Positions 25,417 to 35,114 of a stretch of 64,000 nucleotides of DNA are shown here, piece after piece; position 1 is the stretch's first letter, and each line of letters starts with the position of its first letter. A program made the position numbers and the translations under genes. This DNA is from Alphaproteobacteria bacterium (GTDB lineage Bacteria; Pseudomonadota; Alphaproteobacteria; RF32; CAG-239), in assembly GCA_900767645.1 (NCBI GenBank), contig CAAFZY010000035.1:1-64000 (forward strand). Reading direction: 5' to 3'. Below the pieces are notes generated by a model. That model was given only the letters and a program-made list of their open reading frames with translations, had not been told where the DNA came from and ran no database searches.

Positions 25417-26043
25417 ATGAAACGGATTAAAAAAATTATCGTTAACGTTACCAGCGTTAATCTTGCTGCGATTGATGCTGACGCCATTGTGGTACCGGAG
25501 TTTCAGCATTGCGCGCTTCATAGCGGAATTGGCAGAACTATCGCCAAAACCTACCCTGAGGGTATGCAGAAATATGACTATTACGCCAAAGCGGCAGGAA
25601 GTTCGCTCGGGAGCGTGGTGGTTACTGAAACCGGCTCAGCAACTTGCAAACACCTGCTTCATGCGGTTATTCTTGGCTGTTGCCGCGAAGATTTATTCGC
25701 CTGTGTTAAAATCGCAGTGGAAAAAGCCTTGGTTTTAGCTGATGAAAACGGCGCCTTACTCGTGGCTATTCCTACGCTCGGCACCGGAGTAGCCGGATAT
25801 TTATCGGTTGAACAATCCGCCAAAGCCGTGTTTGCCGCCGTTGCAGAATTTGCTCCGTTTGCCAAGAACATCCGCAGAATTGACTTTGCGGTTTCAGTCG
25901 GCTCGGTTAAAGTTGTGGAAGATATTCTGCAACAAGAAAGTTACCTTGACTGCGAGACGGAAATTGACGGCAAAAAATTCGGCGAATGGATTTACACGCT
26001 GTGCAATCAGCTCAACAGCGGTGTGCCGGAGGTTAGTTGTTAA
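25417..26043 (+). CDS. Macro-domain protein
   Basis: 208 residues of the macro fold, which binds or hydrolyses ADP-ribose. Signals: DADAIVVPEF (20-29) and VAIPTLGTGVAGYLSVEQSA, the phosphate-binding glycine loop plus following helix. The usual N-terminal AN(S/N) motif is replaced. No strong Shine-Dalgarno is visible. It is convergent with the 1109-residue candidate effector across a shared terminator. An ADP-ribose hydrolase or reader role is likely; the substrate is unknown. Confidence 0.7.
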   Translation: MKRIKKIIVNVTSVNLAAIDADAIVVPEFQHCALHSGIGRTIAKTYPEGMQKYDYYAKAAGSSLGSVVVTETGSATCKHLLHAVILGCCREDLFACVKIAVEKALVLADENGALLVAIPTLGTGVAGYLSVEQSAKAVFAAVAEFAPFAKNIRRIDFAVSVGSVKVVEDILQQESYLDCETEIDGKKFGEWIYTLCNQLNSGVPEVSC

Positions 26044-26058
26044 GTGTTTATGGCATGA

Positions 26059-26084
26059 AAAAGCTCCCTTAATCGGGAGCTTTT
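26059..26084. terminator. Bidirectional terminator
   Basis: AAAAGCTCCC-TTAATC-GGGAGCTTTT between convergent genes; A and T runs on the two sides serve both strands. Confidence 0.85.
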
Positions 26085-26087
26085 GCT

Positions 26088-29000
26088 TTATTCGCGGCCT
26101 TTGTTTTTGATTGCGGCCTGCACATATATATCCGTCTTTTGGATTTGCGGGGCTTCCTTAGTACGCAAAAATTGAGTTTCCGCCTTGGTCAACAGCGTGT
26201 TAATACCCATGCGGAGCTTGTGGAAGAACCTACCCTTTTCTTTTTTAGACATATCTTTAACCGCCTCCGGCGCCTGCTTTACCGCAACTTGCGGCTGTAC
26301 CTGAGGCTGAATGGTCTGAGCATCTGATTGAACGATATGACGTTTTACCATATCACGCCCGCTGAGGCTAGCCAAACGCTCTTTATCCTGTTGCACAATA
26401 TCCACTTTAGGCTTTGCCTGTTTACTTGAATTTTTAGTCGTTTTACTCGGCATAACTTTAGCAACTAACTTTTTAACCGGCGCCAAAATTCTCTCTTTGC
26501 GCAACTCTGATATTTCCTTTGTTGAAAGCCCCTTGGCTTTAAGACGTTTAAGAGGAACTTTTTTGCCATTTTCATCTTTAGCATCCACAATTTTAACATG
26601 GGGCGGAATATTAAATTTTCCAACGCCCCGAGAATCAATACAAGACGTTGTAATTTCTTTAACACATTGCGGCAACCGCACATTACCAGAATTATATGAA
26701 GTCAGCTTTTGAGGCAGCTTTAATTCAGCGCATTGTACTGACGGGTCTATGTTACCTTGTTCGCAACGCGACAAGTCTAATTTATAATCTGGCGCAAATT
26801 TAACATTCTCGCCAATATAAACTCTTCCCTGTTGCGGCGGAATAACCGTAGCGCCGGATAAATCAACATTTTGCAATCTAACGCTTTCATATTTTGATAA
26901 GTCAACCGCACCATTAACAACAACATTAGTCAAGTTCAAAGATTTCAATGACTGTGGAATTTGCTGTAAATTAGACATGTCAAACGATTGACTATTACAA
27001 ACGCGTAAACTTTCTAAATTTTGCGGTAAAACAATAGAATGAGTACATCTTTCTATACCAAGTCCTTTGGTTGGATGCTTGGATAAATCTAAATTAATTC
27101 CATCTAAGGCAATAACACTATCTTCTAAATTTTTTGTTTGTTCAATAATTTTAAGGTCTTCTATGGTTCTTGCAACATCACCTTGGTATATATTTCCTTT
27201 AAATTCAACAGCGCAAATATCTTTCGGGAAAGATGTGATATTCATCTGCGAATTACCTTGTGATCTGAAATCAAAATTATTATTAATAACCAAATGCCCA
27301 TCAGGAGCTTTTGATGTGTTTTGAGCGACCCACTCCTGCCCTTTGGTTTTGAGCAAAAAAGATTCCATAGTTATATTTTTCAAATCGCCTTCAAAATTCA
27401 AACCGCTAATTCCGCTTTTGGTAATCGGGAAATTATCTAACGAGGTTACTTTTTCTGTTGGATTTAAGATAATGGATTTAACCGTCATATTTTTCATTTC
27501 TGACGGCAACTTCACAATATTTGTATTATATAAATCCAATTCTATATTATCATGCAGTTCAGTGTGTTTAACGCCTTGGGCTAATAAGGCTATCGGGTCA
27601 CCTATATCAGTACCAAGATTTCCTTTAATTTTATATATAAAATCGGCGGCAGACATGTTTTCAATAGAGCTTTGATCTTTGATTGTAAGGCTATTCAAAG
27701 CTCTTATACCTTTTAATGTTTCAGGAACTTTATCTATCGTATCATACGGAATGTTTATACCTGGCGGCAATTCTACAAATTTAATTTTATCCCACCCGAC
27801 AGGCATCCCATCGCACTGCATTGAAGATTGCAATGAATTGGTGTTAATGTACCCATTATACTCTTGTTTTGCTTCTGCGCCAATTATCTGTAAAAACCTT
27901 TCGGCTGAAACCGCAGAAACATTTTTAACATTTATATTGTCTAAAAGAATACCTTGAGTCGTTGTCGGTAACTTAGCCGCATCTATTTCCGGTATATTGC
28001 TATCTTTTATATGAAAAAAACCGACAACATTTACAGAAGATAAATCAGGTATTCTGTTTAGAAGCAATCTATGTATATATAACAAATCTTCACTAGCCTG
28101 CAAACCGTTTTCTGTTTCTTTAATATCGCCATCATGCATAAAATTACGCAAAAACTCTTTGGCACTCATATTGTTAAGATACTCTTGATTATCGGCTTCT
28201 AATCCTTGTTTAAGTTCAAATGTATAGGCATGATTGGGATTTAATTCTTGTTCTTTTTTTTGCATATTTTGACGATCTTTTACATACCCCAAAACCTTAT
28301 CATCGGTCGGTTCATGCAAAGCCATAAAATCACGCCATTCCGAGTCTGCAATTTTACCGTTTTCGTCAAGCGGAATAGAATATATTTTTGCTTCATCCAT
28401 ATGTGGAGCTGGATACCCCACATAAACATATATAGCTTCTAATTTATTATGGTGAGGTAAAATTGGTGTTTCGTATAGTTGTGCATTTATAGCTGCTTCA
28501 GGTAAATCAAGATCAAATACATCAATTTCTTTTTTTGCAAATGACTTTGATCCTAATTCAATTCCAAGGTTTTGGTAGAATTTTTGCTCATCACCCATAC
28601 TTGCAAACTTATAGATAAAGCCATATTCAAGTCCGCTTTTAGTTTTTTCATGAACAGCGCCGCCCCTGGTGGAACTATTGTTTCCTTTTCCGCTGTATTC
28701 GGCGGAAACTGTTATATTTGGTGATGAATGCGCAACCTTTCTGGAATTCCATTGAGAGACAGTTGCATAAGGGCTAGCCCCCAATGTGCCTCCGCGAAAC
28801 AAATCCGACATTCCGTTTCCATATATATTACTAATATACATGGCATGAAAATTAACATCCTCAGCATCGGCATAAGCCTCATTTATTTTTCGGTCAATAA
28901 AACTTTTATAATCACCGCCGTTACGTTGTTCAATTTCTTGAAACCGAAGAGGATCGGGATGTTGATCTTTGAGATCTATACCATGTTCTCGTGAATTCTT

Positions 29001-29417
29001 AACTTCATGATTAGCGGCATAAAGCAAATTCTCCTGCATCTGTGGATTAGCGTGTCCAACTATTAAGAAACCATCATTTAATAGAACGTCTTCTATAAAT
29101 GTTACCGCTTTTAATGAATCTTCCGGCTTCATGAATGGGCATAAAACGCCTGATGGCTCTACAACAAATTTATCAGTACGTGCAGCCTGAGGATCAATAA
29201 AAGAAACCGCATCAACACCATGTTTTCGTAAAAGATCCACCATTTTATCAATTGGTTCATTAATATTACCATTAAATGGTTTATTTGCTTGGACACCTAT
29301 CGCGGCAGCCACCGGCTTGTCCAAACCTTCAAAATAGTTTGAAAGAGTATGTCTGATTGCATCTTGGTTTTCGGTTTGGGCAATTACCGCGTCTATGTCT
29401 TCTTTCGTCAGCGCCAT
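26088..29417 (-). CDS. Large candidate effector, possible ADP-ribosyltransferase-like plus LRR-like
   Basis: 1109 residues, soluble, no signal peptide. Residues ~200-330 contain SDLFRGGTLGASPYAT, SSPNITVSAEYSGKG and HEKTKSGLEYGFIYKF, an R...STS...E-like order that recalls ADP-ribosyltransferase or RES/ART toxins, though I cannot confirm the fold. Residues ~440-960 are irregular leucine-rich or beta-helical repeats (LPSEMKNMTVKSIIL, LPQNLESLRVCNS, IPQSLKSLNLTNV). The last ~120 residues are basic and Pro/Gln-rich. Long LRR proteins of this type are common as host-directed effectors. It follows the 99-residue gene by 45 bp. Effector status is inference. Confidence 0.55.
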   Translation of the reverse strand: MALTKEDIDAVIAQTENQDAIRHTLSNYFEGLDKPVAAAIGVQANKPFNGNINEPIDKMVDLLRKHGVDAVSFIDPQAARTDKFVVEPSGVLCPFMKPEDSLKAVTFIEDVLLNDGFLIVGHANPQMQENLLYAANHEVKNSREHGIDLKDQHPDPLRFQEIEQRNGGDYKSFIDRKINEAYADAEDVNFHAMYISNIYGNGMSDLFRGGTLGASPYATVSQWNSRKVAHSSPNITVSAEYSGKGNNSSTRGGAVHEKTKSGLEYGFIYKFASMGDEQKFYQNLGIELGSKSFAKKEIDVFDLDLPEAAINAQLYETPILPHHNKLEAIYVYVGYPAPHMDEAKIYSIPLDENGKIADSEWRDFMALHEPTDDKVLGYVKDRQNMQKKEQELNPNHAYTFELKQGLEADNQEYLNNMSAKEFLRNFMHDGDIKETENGLQASEDLLYIHRLLLNRIPDLSSVNVVGFFHIKDSNIPEIDAAKLPTTTQGILLDNINVKNVSAVSAERFLQIIGAEAKQEYNGYINTNSLQSSMQCDGMPVGWDKIKFVELPPGINIPYDTIDKVPETLKGIRALNSLTIKDQSSIENMSAADFIYKIKGNLGTDIGDPIALLAQGVKHTELHDNIELDLYNTNIVKLPSEMKNMTVKSIILNPTEKVTSLDNFPITKSGISGLNFEGDLKNITMESFLLKTKGQEWVAQNTSKAPDGHLVINNNFDFRSQGNSQMNITSFPKDICAVEFKGNIYQGDVARTIEDLKIIEQTKNLEDSVIALDGINLDLSKHPTKGLGIERCTHSIVLPQNLESLRVCNSQSFDMSNLQQIPQSLKSLNLTNVVVNGAVDLSKYESVRLQNVDLSGATVIPPQQGRVYIGENVKFAPDYKLDLSRCEQGNIDPSVQCAELKLPQKLTSYNSGNVRLPQCVKEITTSCIDSRGVGKFNIPPHVKIVDAKDENGKKVPLKRLKAKGLSTKEISELRKERILAPVKKLVAKVMPSKTTKNSSKQAKPKVDIVQQDKERLASLSGRDMVKRHIVQSDAQTIQPQVQPQVAVKQAPEAVKDMSKKEKGRFFHKLRMGINTLLTKAETQFLRTKEAPQIQKTDIYVQAAIKNKGRE

Positions 29418-29462
29418 TGGTGTTATCCTTAAAACATGTTATAGAAATTGCAAGTGTAAAAA

Positions 29463-29762
29463 CTAATACTCACGCGAACTTGGCTTGAGTGGTATTTTAC
29501 TAAATTGCGGCGTCATTTTGGCGTTAAAAATCGCCACAAATTCCTCCGTGAGTTCTGCACGGCGTTTTTCTACCGCTTCCGCACTTTGCAATTCGGCATA
29601 AGTATTTTTCAAAAATGTTGTCATTCCGCTGTATGCAACCCTAAGAGAGCCGTCCTCATTAGTCGCGTCATAACCGATTTGCAGTCCGCTTTTGTGGGTG
29701 GCGGATTTTTCTTTAACATTAACTTGCCAGTCATCAATAAAATCTTTTAATTCTTTGCTCAT
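29463..29762 (-). CDS. Hypothetical small helical protein
   Basis: 99 residues from the ATG with AAAGGAG upstream. Mostly helical with a central segment SGLQIGYDATNEDGSLRVAY. No known family. It lies just upstream of the 1109-residue gene on the same strand, so it might be an accessory or chaperone, but nothing in the sequence proves this. Confidence 0.55.
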   Translation of the reverse strand: MSKELKDFIDDWQVNVKEKSATHKSGLQIGYDATNEDGSLRVAYSGMTTFLKNTYAELQSAEAVEKRRAELTEEFVAIFNAKMTPQFSKIPLKPSSREY

Positions 29763-29842
29763 TCTCAGCTCCTTTAACGCCAATTCGTTTACAATATCAG
29801 TATTTTACCATAAAATACCTTAACTTGCAAATGATTAAGATG

Positions 29843-30661
29843 TTATTTATTAAGCTTTTTGACTTTAACTTTCATCCCGATTTTGTGGGTGGTATACGGA
29901 GCTAACTTGATATGATAATCACCCACGTTTGAGGGCTCCACGCACACAAACGTTTTATGTTGGTTCACGCTCATTTCCGCCAAATCTTTATACGGGTTCC
30001 ACACCACCGTGGTTTGCGAGCCGATCTTTTCAATTTCAATCACCCGATTAAAGCCGCGGTCTTCAATTTCAACCGCGCCGGTGTGCCCTAAAAATATGGA
30101 ATCAAATTCCGCCGCGATGTTTATATCATCAGTAAGCACGCCTTTTTTACCGGTCAAAGAATTTTTATAATTTTGCCCTTTAAGCCCTTTGATGGTAATA
30201 TTTGCAAGCGAACTTACATTAAAATAAGCATGCAAAGCCTCACTGAACTCAAAGATTTCATCACTGTTATTGGTCGTTTCAAGATAATATTCCAAAACCT
30301 CGCCGATTTTAAGCGTTAATTTTGCCGTAACCGCCAAATTATATTGCGGTTGAGAATTTAAAATCAACTCCGTTTCCGCCTTGTTTTCATCGGCAGAAAG
30401 ACCGACAACCCGCCATTCGGAAACACGCGCAAACCCGTGCCGCGGCAGATGATTATTCAGCTCTTCTTCGGCAAATCGCGGCCATGAAATCGGCACTCCG
30501 CCCCTTATGGCGTGCACGCCGTCAAACTTGTTGCGCGCGCCCACCCACAACACGTCATGCGCTTCAGTTTGCGGGCGGAATGAGAGCAAAGTCGCGCCCC
30601 ATAAGGCTAATTTTGCCACTGCCGCTTGGTTACTGATATTTATTAATCCGTTATCGGTCAT
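29843..30661 (-). CDS. D-hexose-6-phosphate mutarotase (YeaD-like)
   Basis: 272 residues of the aldose-1-epimerase superfamily, YeaD branch, which interconverts anomers of glucose-6-phosphate. Motifs: GGVPISWPRF, LPRHGFAR (catalytic His), SEALHAYF (second His) and TVVWNPY, with a Glu in FVCVEPSNV as general base. Length is normal. It starts three bases after the FtsK-like gene ends, so they are co-transcribed. Confidence 0.9.
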   Translation of the reverse strand: MTDNGLINISNQAAVAKLALWGATLLSFRPQTEAHDVLWVGARNKFDGVHAIRGGVPISWPRFAEEELNNHLPRHGFARVSEWRVVGLSADENKAETELILNSQPQYNLAVTAKLTLKIGEVLEYYLETTNNSDEIFEFSEALHAYFNVSSLANITIKGLKGQNYKNSLTGKKGVLTDDINIAAEFDSIFLGHTGAVEIEDRGFNRVIEIEKIGSQTTVVWNPYKDLAEMSVNQHKTFVCVEPSNVGDYHIKLAPYTTHKIGMKVKVKKLNK

Positions 30662-30663
30662 AA

Positions 30664-31902
30664 TTATCTCCTTTTGCGTCCGGTGGCAGTCGGTTTGGTA
30701 ATTTGTTTGCCGGTAAGCAAGCCAAGCAGCCAGAAAACGCCGTTAATAATCAATTTGCGGTCTTTTTGCCGTAATGAAAGCCAAAAATCCCATAAGCGGC
30801 GCCACCATGATTTTGTTTTTTTCACCTCCGGTTTTGCGCCCTCGTCTTCTGTTTTAGTCAGCGGCAAATCAAGCGGCTTTACGCTTGCGCGAAAAGGTTT
30901 TAGCATCGCGGCAATTTGCGCGTCGGAAACATAAGCTCCGTGCACTCGCTTAAGCTCGCCGTTTGCCTGCAAAAACAACGCGTCTCCGCGCCCGATAAGC
31001 TTTTCTGCTCCGACCGCGTCCAAAATAGTGCGTGAATCGGTTGCGCTTGCGGTTTTGTAGGCAATGCGCGACGGAAAGTTGGCTTTCAGCACGCCGGTTA
31101 CCACATCAACCGACGGGCGTTGAGTTGCCAAAATCAAATGAATGCCGCAGGCGCGCGCTTTTTGCGCCAACATCTGCACAGCCTTTTCAACTTTTTTATC
31201 CGCCGCCATTAAATCGGCAAATTCATCAATCACACAAACCAAATACGGCAGCGGAGAATTATCGTTATTATAAGCCTCAATATTTTTAGACATTGTTTGT
31301 TCAAAAAGCGAATATCGGCGCTCCATTTCTTGCACTAAATATTCCAAAGTTGCGGTTGCCTGCATATTGCCGGTCACCACCGGACAGAACATATATTTTT
31401 GATTATTATAAAATGAAAATTCAATGCGTTTGGGGTCAATTAAAATAAATTTTACCTCGCTCGGCTTTTTATATTTTATCAGCGAAAGAATAAAGGTGTT
31501 AAGCCCCACCGATTTACCAGAACCGGTCGTTCCCGCCACCAACAAATGCGGCAGTTTGCTTAAATCTGTCCAAACCGGCGCACCGGCAACATCAACGCCC
31601 AAACAAATCGGCAGTTTGCCTTGCGGGGACGGGCTATGCGCCAAAACGGCCTCAAAATCAACGATTTTCGGGGCTGATGACGGAATTTCGAAACCGATTA
31701 AATCAGTGTTTTCAATTACCTCAACTCTGAGTGATGAAACGCCCATTTCGCGGGCAATATCATCGGTTGCCGCCGCCACATTTTTAAGCTTGGTTCCGGC
31801 TGTCGGTAAAAATTCAACGGTTGTTACTAACGGCCCTTCTTTAATGCCGGTAACCTTGCCCGTAATGTTATAATGAGCTAAAACCTCTTCCCAATTTTGC
31901 AT
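30664..31902 (-). CDS. FtsK/SpoIIIE-type ATPase lacking the membrane and gamma domains
   Basis: 412 residues: alpha domain (VTTVEFLPTAGTKLKNV), Walker A AGTTGSGKSVGLN, ILIDPKRIEF, Walker B LVCVIDEFADLM and LATQRPSVDVVTGVLKANFP, as in DNA translocases. The long N-terminal membrane part and the C-terminal KOPS-reading gamma domain of FtsK are absent; instead there is a basic, hydrophobic tail (RRLWDFWLSLRQKDRKLI, then INGVFWLLGLL). Start: ATG after AGGAGG. It may be an accessory translocase rather than the division FtsK. Confidence 0.8.
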   Translation of the reverse strand: MQNWEEVLAHYNITGKVTGIKEGPLVTTVEFLPTAGTKLKNVAAATDDIAREMGVSSLRVEVIENTDLIGFEIPSSAPKIVDFEAVLAHSPSPQGKLPICLGVDVAGAPVWTDLSKLPHLLVAGTTGSGKSVGLNTFILSLIKYKKPSEVKFILIDPKRIEFSFYNNQKYMFCPVVTGNMQATATLEYLVQEMERRYSLFEQTMSKNIEAYNNDNSPLPYLVCVIDEFADLMAADKKVEKAVQMLAQKARACGIHLILATQRPSVDVVTGVLKANFPSRIAYKTASATDSRTILDAVGAEKLIGRGDALFLQANGELKRVHGAYVSDAQIAAMLKPFRASVKPLDLPLTKTEDEGAKPEVKKTKSWWRRLWDFWLSLRQKDRKLIINGVFWLLGLLTGKQITKPTATGRKRR

Positions 31903-31976
31903 ATTTCCTCCTGCAAAAAACATAATATAAAATTATGCCCGCAACAAATTAAAATAGCGTAAAAATATCGCGCGGC

Positions 31977-32005
31977 TTGATTTATTTATCACATTGTGTT
32001 AACAT
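31977..32005 (+). promoter_or_regulatory. Promoter of the transglutaminase-like gene
   Basis: TTGATT, 17 bp, TAACAT, 25 bp upstream of the start codon. Confidence 0.4.
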
Positions 32006-32029
32006 AGCTTGTAAGTTAGGACTAAAAAA

Positions 32030-32833
32030 ATGACACAACAATTCAGCTGTAACATAGTTGCCGATAATAACACCGATTTTATCATTGCCGACAATATTGC
32101 AAACGGCAAAATTCCGATTTTGTTGCAAGGTTCGCAAGGCTCTTTTGTCAGCGATTATAATTTTGATATTGATACCTTATGTCAACAAGATTACTCTTTT
32201 AAAGTTGGTTTAAGACAATTAATTAAAAACATTTCAGCCAACAATAAAACAGGCAAGCCGCTTAATGAAAGCTTAGCTTTGTTGCAAAATTTTATGGAAC
32301 AGAAGCTTCCGTTATGTCCGAAAGAAAAAACCAATTTACGCAACGCTTGTATATTTGATGCTGATCCTTTTTCATATTTAGTTGCCAACAAAATGGCAAT
32401 GTGTTCCGAGCGCGCCGCTCTCTCGCAATATGTGTTGCAAAACTGCGGCATCAAATCATATTATGTCAACAGCATGGCACAGATTCAAAACGTCACTACC
32501 CGGCCCGGACAACATTCGTATTTGATAATTAACGACAATAACAAAATGTTGGTTTATGATCCGGCCAATCCCCGCCGCAACAATCAACCGCGGATTTTAA
32601 ACTCTGAAATGGACAGTGTAATTTTTGCCGATTTTATTGCCGCCATTAATTACAATGCCGAAAGCAATAACAATCTGAGTAAAAAACGCGTGGGTTTCCT
32701 CTGCGTTGATGAGCATAGCGGCAAAAATTTTTTATATCACAGTCTATGCGGCAAAAAAGGCGAAAACGTTACTCCGAGCAAACTTAAAGCCGCCCGCATT
32801 ACCAAAACAAACAACTGCTGTTATGAAGAATAA
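32030..32833 (+). CDS. Transglutaminase-like (papain-fold) protein
   Basis: 267 residues, no signal peptide. A Cys-His-Asp order is visible: MCSERAALSQYVLQNCGI (Cys), RPGQHSYLIIND (His), KMLVYDPANPR (Asp), the pattern of transglutaminase-like cysteine proteases. The N-terminal ~90 residues are not recognised. Substrate unknown. It is monocistronic with its own promoter and is followed by the leader of a prepilin-like gene. Confidence 0.55.
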   Translation: MTQQFSCNIVADNNTDFIIADNIANGKIPILLQGSQGSFVSDYNFDIDTLCQQDYSFKVGLRQLIKNISANNKTGKPLNESLALLQNFMEQKLPLCPKEKTNLRNACIFDADPFSYLVANKMAMCSERAALSQYVLQNCGIKSYYVNSMAQIQNVTTRPGQHSYLIINDNNKMLVYDPANPRRNNQPRILNSEMDSVIFADFIAAINYNAESNNNLSKKRVGFLCVDEHSGKNFLYHSLCGKKGENVTPSKLKAARITKTNNCCYEE

Positions 32834-32844
32834 AGGGATTTAAA

Positions 32845-32938
32845 TACAACTTATACACAGCACGGACTCGTAAATATTGCAAAAAAAAAACGCGAGCTAA
32901 AATCTTTTCAGAATTAACTTTTTGAGAGGATTTTTATT
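32845..32938 (+). repeat. Prepilin-gene leader, copy A
   Basis: TACAACTTATACACAGCACG, GACTCGTAAATATTGC, A10, CGCGAGCTAAAATCTTTTC and TTTTTGAGAGGATTTT are shared almost base for base with leaders at 46244 and 50490. It contains the RBS (GAGAGGA) and a TTATACACA box. Confidence 0.85.
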
Positions 32939-33577
32939 ATGAAATCAGAAAATGGCAGAAGTATGGTGGAAATGCTTGGCGTGTTGGCTATCATCGGTGT
33001 CCTGTCCGTCGGGGCGATTGCCGGTTATAACAAGGCGATGATGAAGTATAGACTCAACAAACATGCCGAGCAAATCAACACCGTAATTAACGCAGTGGCA
33101 CGCAACATTCACAGCTTTGATAATCTTCAAACCGCTAACAACACCACCACTCCTATTACCAAATATTTTATCAAAATGGGTGAAATTCCGGTTGAGATGT
33201 ATACCCCGTATGAAAATTATCTCAATGATATTTTCAAAACCGAAATTTATATTGCCATTAATAAAACGGAAACCGGTAAAAAAAATATGGCAATCTTTTT
33301 TATGCTTGACCGGCTTAAAACTCAAAGCAATGATAATTTAGAAATTTGCAAAAACATTGTGCTTACCGCCAAAGAAAATCGTTACAGTATAACATATGTT
33401 GAAGTGGTCGGTGATTATAACACAGACAACTCCGGCGTTTATACCATTTGGGGCGACCAAAGATGCACCGCCTCGCGCGTATGCCTTAAAAATATGAGTA
33501 TGGACAATATTTATACCATGTGCACTAAGCTTATCGGAAAACAAAGCACACATCTTAAAATCATTTGGGATATCTAG
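32939..33577 (+). CDS. Prepilin-like protein, copy 2
   Basis: 212 residues: a six-residue leader MKSENG, then RSMVEMLGVLAIIGV with Glu at +5 and AGYNKAMMKYRLNK, the layout of a type IV prepilin with a very short leader. The C-terminal domain has LEICKNIVLTAKENR, GDQRCTASRVCLKNMSMDNI and MC, giving conserved Cys positions shared with the other copies although the intervening sequence diverges. The RBS is in the conserved leader. The 3' end overlaps the convergent TIM-barrel gene by four bases. Confidence 0.8.
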   Translation: MKSENGRSMVEMLGVLAIIGVLSVGAIAGYNKAMMKYRLNKHAEQINTVINAVARNIHSFDNLQTANNTTTPITKYFIKMGEIPVEMYTPYENYLNDIFKTEIYIAINKTETGKKNMAIFFMLDRLKTQSNDNLEICKNIVLTAKENRYSITYVEVVGDYNTDNSGVYTIWGDQRCTASRVCLKNMSMDNIYTMCTKLIGKQSTHLKIIWDI

Positions 33578-34353
33578 CCTAGTTTGCGGATATATTCATA
33601 ATCTTTTGCCCACGGTGAAATATCCTGCGGGCAAGTCATTCCGGTTTCCATAGTGATATAGGCATCATCGGCGGTATATTTTTTAAGCCATAAGCCAAGC
33701 GGAAACTTGCCGTCGCCGTAATGAAAATGATTATCTTCCTCATCATCGGTAAAGCCATCGCATAAATGATAAACAGTAGGGTTTAAGGCATAAAATCCGG
33801 CAAGTAAAGCCTCCGGTTTGCAACCCATGGCATAAGCGGCACAAACCGCATGCGAAAAGTCAAAACAAAAACCGCAACCGGTTTGCTCCATAATAGTTTT
33901 AATTTCAGCGGGCGTGGTGCCGTGTAAAATGACGCCGTCGGAATGAAGCGGCAAGTTTTCAACCACAATCCGCTTGTCATTAAAAAGCTTAAACTGCCTG
34001 ATGGTTTCTTTAAGATGCTCTTTAGCCTCTCCGCAACCGGCATGAACCACCATAGTTTTAGCGTGCATAATATCGGCGGCATACTGCACCGGTTCTAAAA
34101 GTTTGCGGTTAGAACTTTCAAGCGCGGGGTTACCGGCATCAAAGCCTAACAAATGGTGCGGAGCATGCAAACGCACTTCAATTCCGGCAAACATTTTTGC
34201 CAGCACATTTAACTCGGCAAAGCCGGAATCTTTAATCATCAGCTCAATAAACATATCGGTTGAATGCTTTTTAACCAACTCAATCCCCTGCTCTAATAAA
34301 GCCGGATTGGTATTTAAGTTGGTACTAAACAGTTTAAGCCCGAATTTACGCAT
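33574..34353 (-). CDS. TIM-barrel sugar isomerase/endonuclease IV-like protein
   Basis: 259 residues of the xylose-isomerase-like/AP endonuclease 2 fold: LHAPHHLLGFD, MVVHAGCGEAKEHL, IVVENLPL, GCGFCFDFSHAVCAAYAMG, VYHLCDGF and MTMETG-like TMETGM, which supply the metal-binding His/Glu/Asp residues at strand ends. Substrate unknown. Monocistronic. Confidence 0.75.
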   Translation of the reverse strand: MRKFGLKLFSTNLNTNPALLEQGIELVKKHSTDMFIELMIKDSGFAELNVLAKMFAGIEVRLHAPHHLLGFDAGNPALESSNRKLLEPVQYAADIMHAKTMVVHAGCGEAKEHLKETIRQFKLFNDKRIVVENLPLHSDGVILHGTTPAEIKTIMEQTGCGFCFDFSHAVCAAYAMGCKPEALLAGFYALNPTVYHLCDGFTDDEEDNHFHYGDGKFPLGLWLKKYTADDAYITMETGMTCPQDISPWAKDYEYIRKLG

Positions 34354-34413
34354 TTTGCTTTCTCCTTTAATTTGAGGGTATAAAACAGTTTTAGCGCAAT
34401 CGCAAGCATTAGT

Positions 34414-34451
34414 TTTTAAAAAAGCAAAAGGCGCAGATTGCTCTGCACCTT
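34414..34451 (-). terminator. Terminator of the lipoprotein gene
   Basis: Minus strand: AAGGTGCAGA-GCAA-TCTGCGCCTT then TTTTGCTTTTTT. Confidence 0.8.
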
Positions 34452-34474
34452 CAAAAAAAACGATTAAGCCGAAA

Positions 34475-34960
34475 CTACCGGTAAGCTATAACTCCGGTAT
34501 AGGAGTTCGGTGTAATTTTTTTGGCATTGTTCCGCGGGTCTCCATAGAATATGAACTCGTGGAACTTGCCTTGTTTGGTCTGACCCTGCATCCATACCGT
34601 ACTGCCGTCATTCAGAACGCGCCATTTGCCGACTTCATTCTTCCATATTCCGAACTCTTGCGGCACCGTGTAAGTAAAGGTATCGCCGTTGGTGTAGGAG
34701 AACTTGATAACAATCGGCTGATAGACCTTTTTGTTATCAAAGCTCACGGTAACCGATTTAGCGGCAGAACTCATCGGAGCAGCAAAGTAATGGTACGTTT
34801 TAGCTCCTTTGAGGTCAACAACGGCAGTTTTGTGCTGCGGCTGATAAACCTCTTGCTTTGGAGTTTCAGGAAGCGGGGCTTCAGATTTCTTTTGTTTGCA
34901 AGCTGACACCATCAGAGCAAACATCGCGATAATTGCGACAACTTTCATCAACTGTTTCAT
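34475..34960 (-). CDS. Putative lipoprotein
   Basis: 161 residues. Signal peptide MKQLMKVVAIIAMFALMVSA with lipobox VSAC (Cys21), then a Pro/Gln linker and a beta-rich domain (KVYQPIVIKFSYTNGDTFTY). An envelope lipoprotein of unknown function with its own terminator. Confidence 0.7.
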   Translation of the reverse strand: MKQLMKVVAIIAMFALMVSACKQKKSEAPLPETPKQEVYQPQHKTAVVDLKGAKTYHYFAAPMSSAAKSVTVSFDNKKVYQPIVIKFSYTNGDTFTYTVPQEFGIWKNEVGKWRVLNDGSTVWMQGQTKQGKFHEFIFYGDPRNNAKKITPNSYTGVIAYR

Positions 34961-35114
34961 AATGAAATGGTTTTAGAGTGTTATTAACAAAAATAAACAT
35001 AAAAGATTTAAGCATTTTTATTAATAGCAAAAACATTCTTTTTTGTCAATATTTTTTATTACTATGCCTTAACTAATGCTTTTTATTCAAAATTGGGGAC
35101 AGATTTAATTTTTA

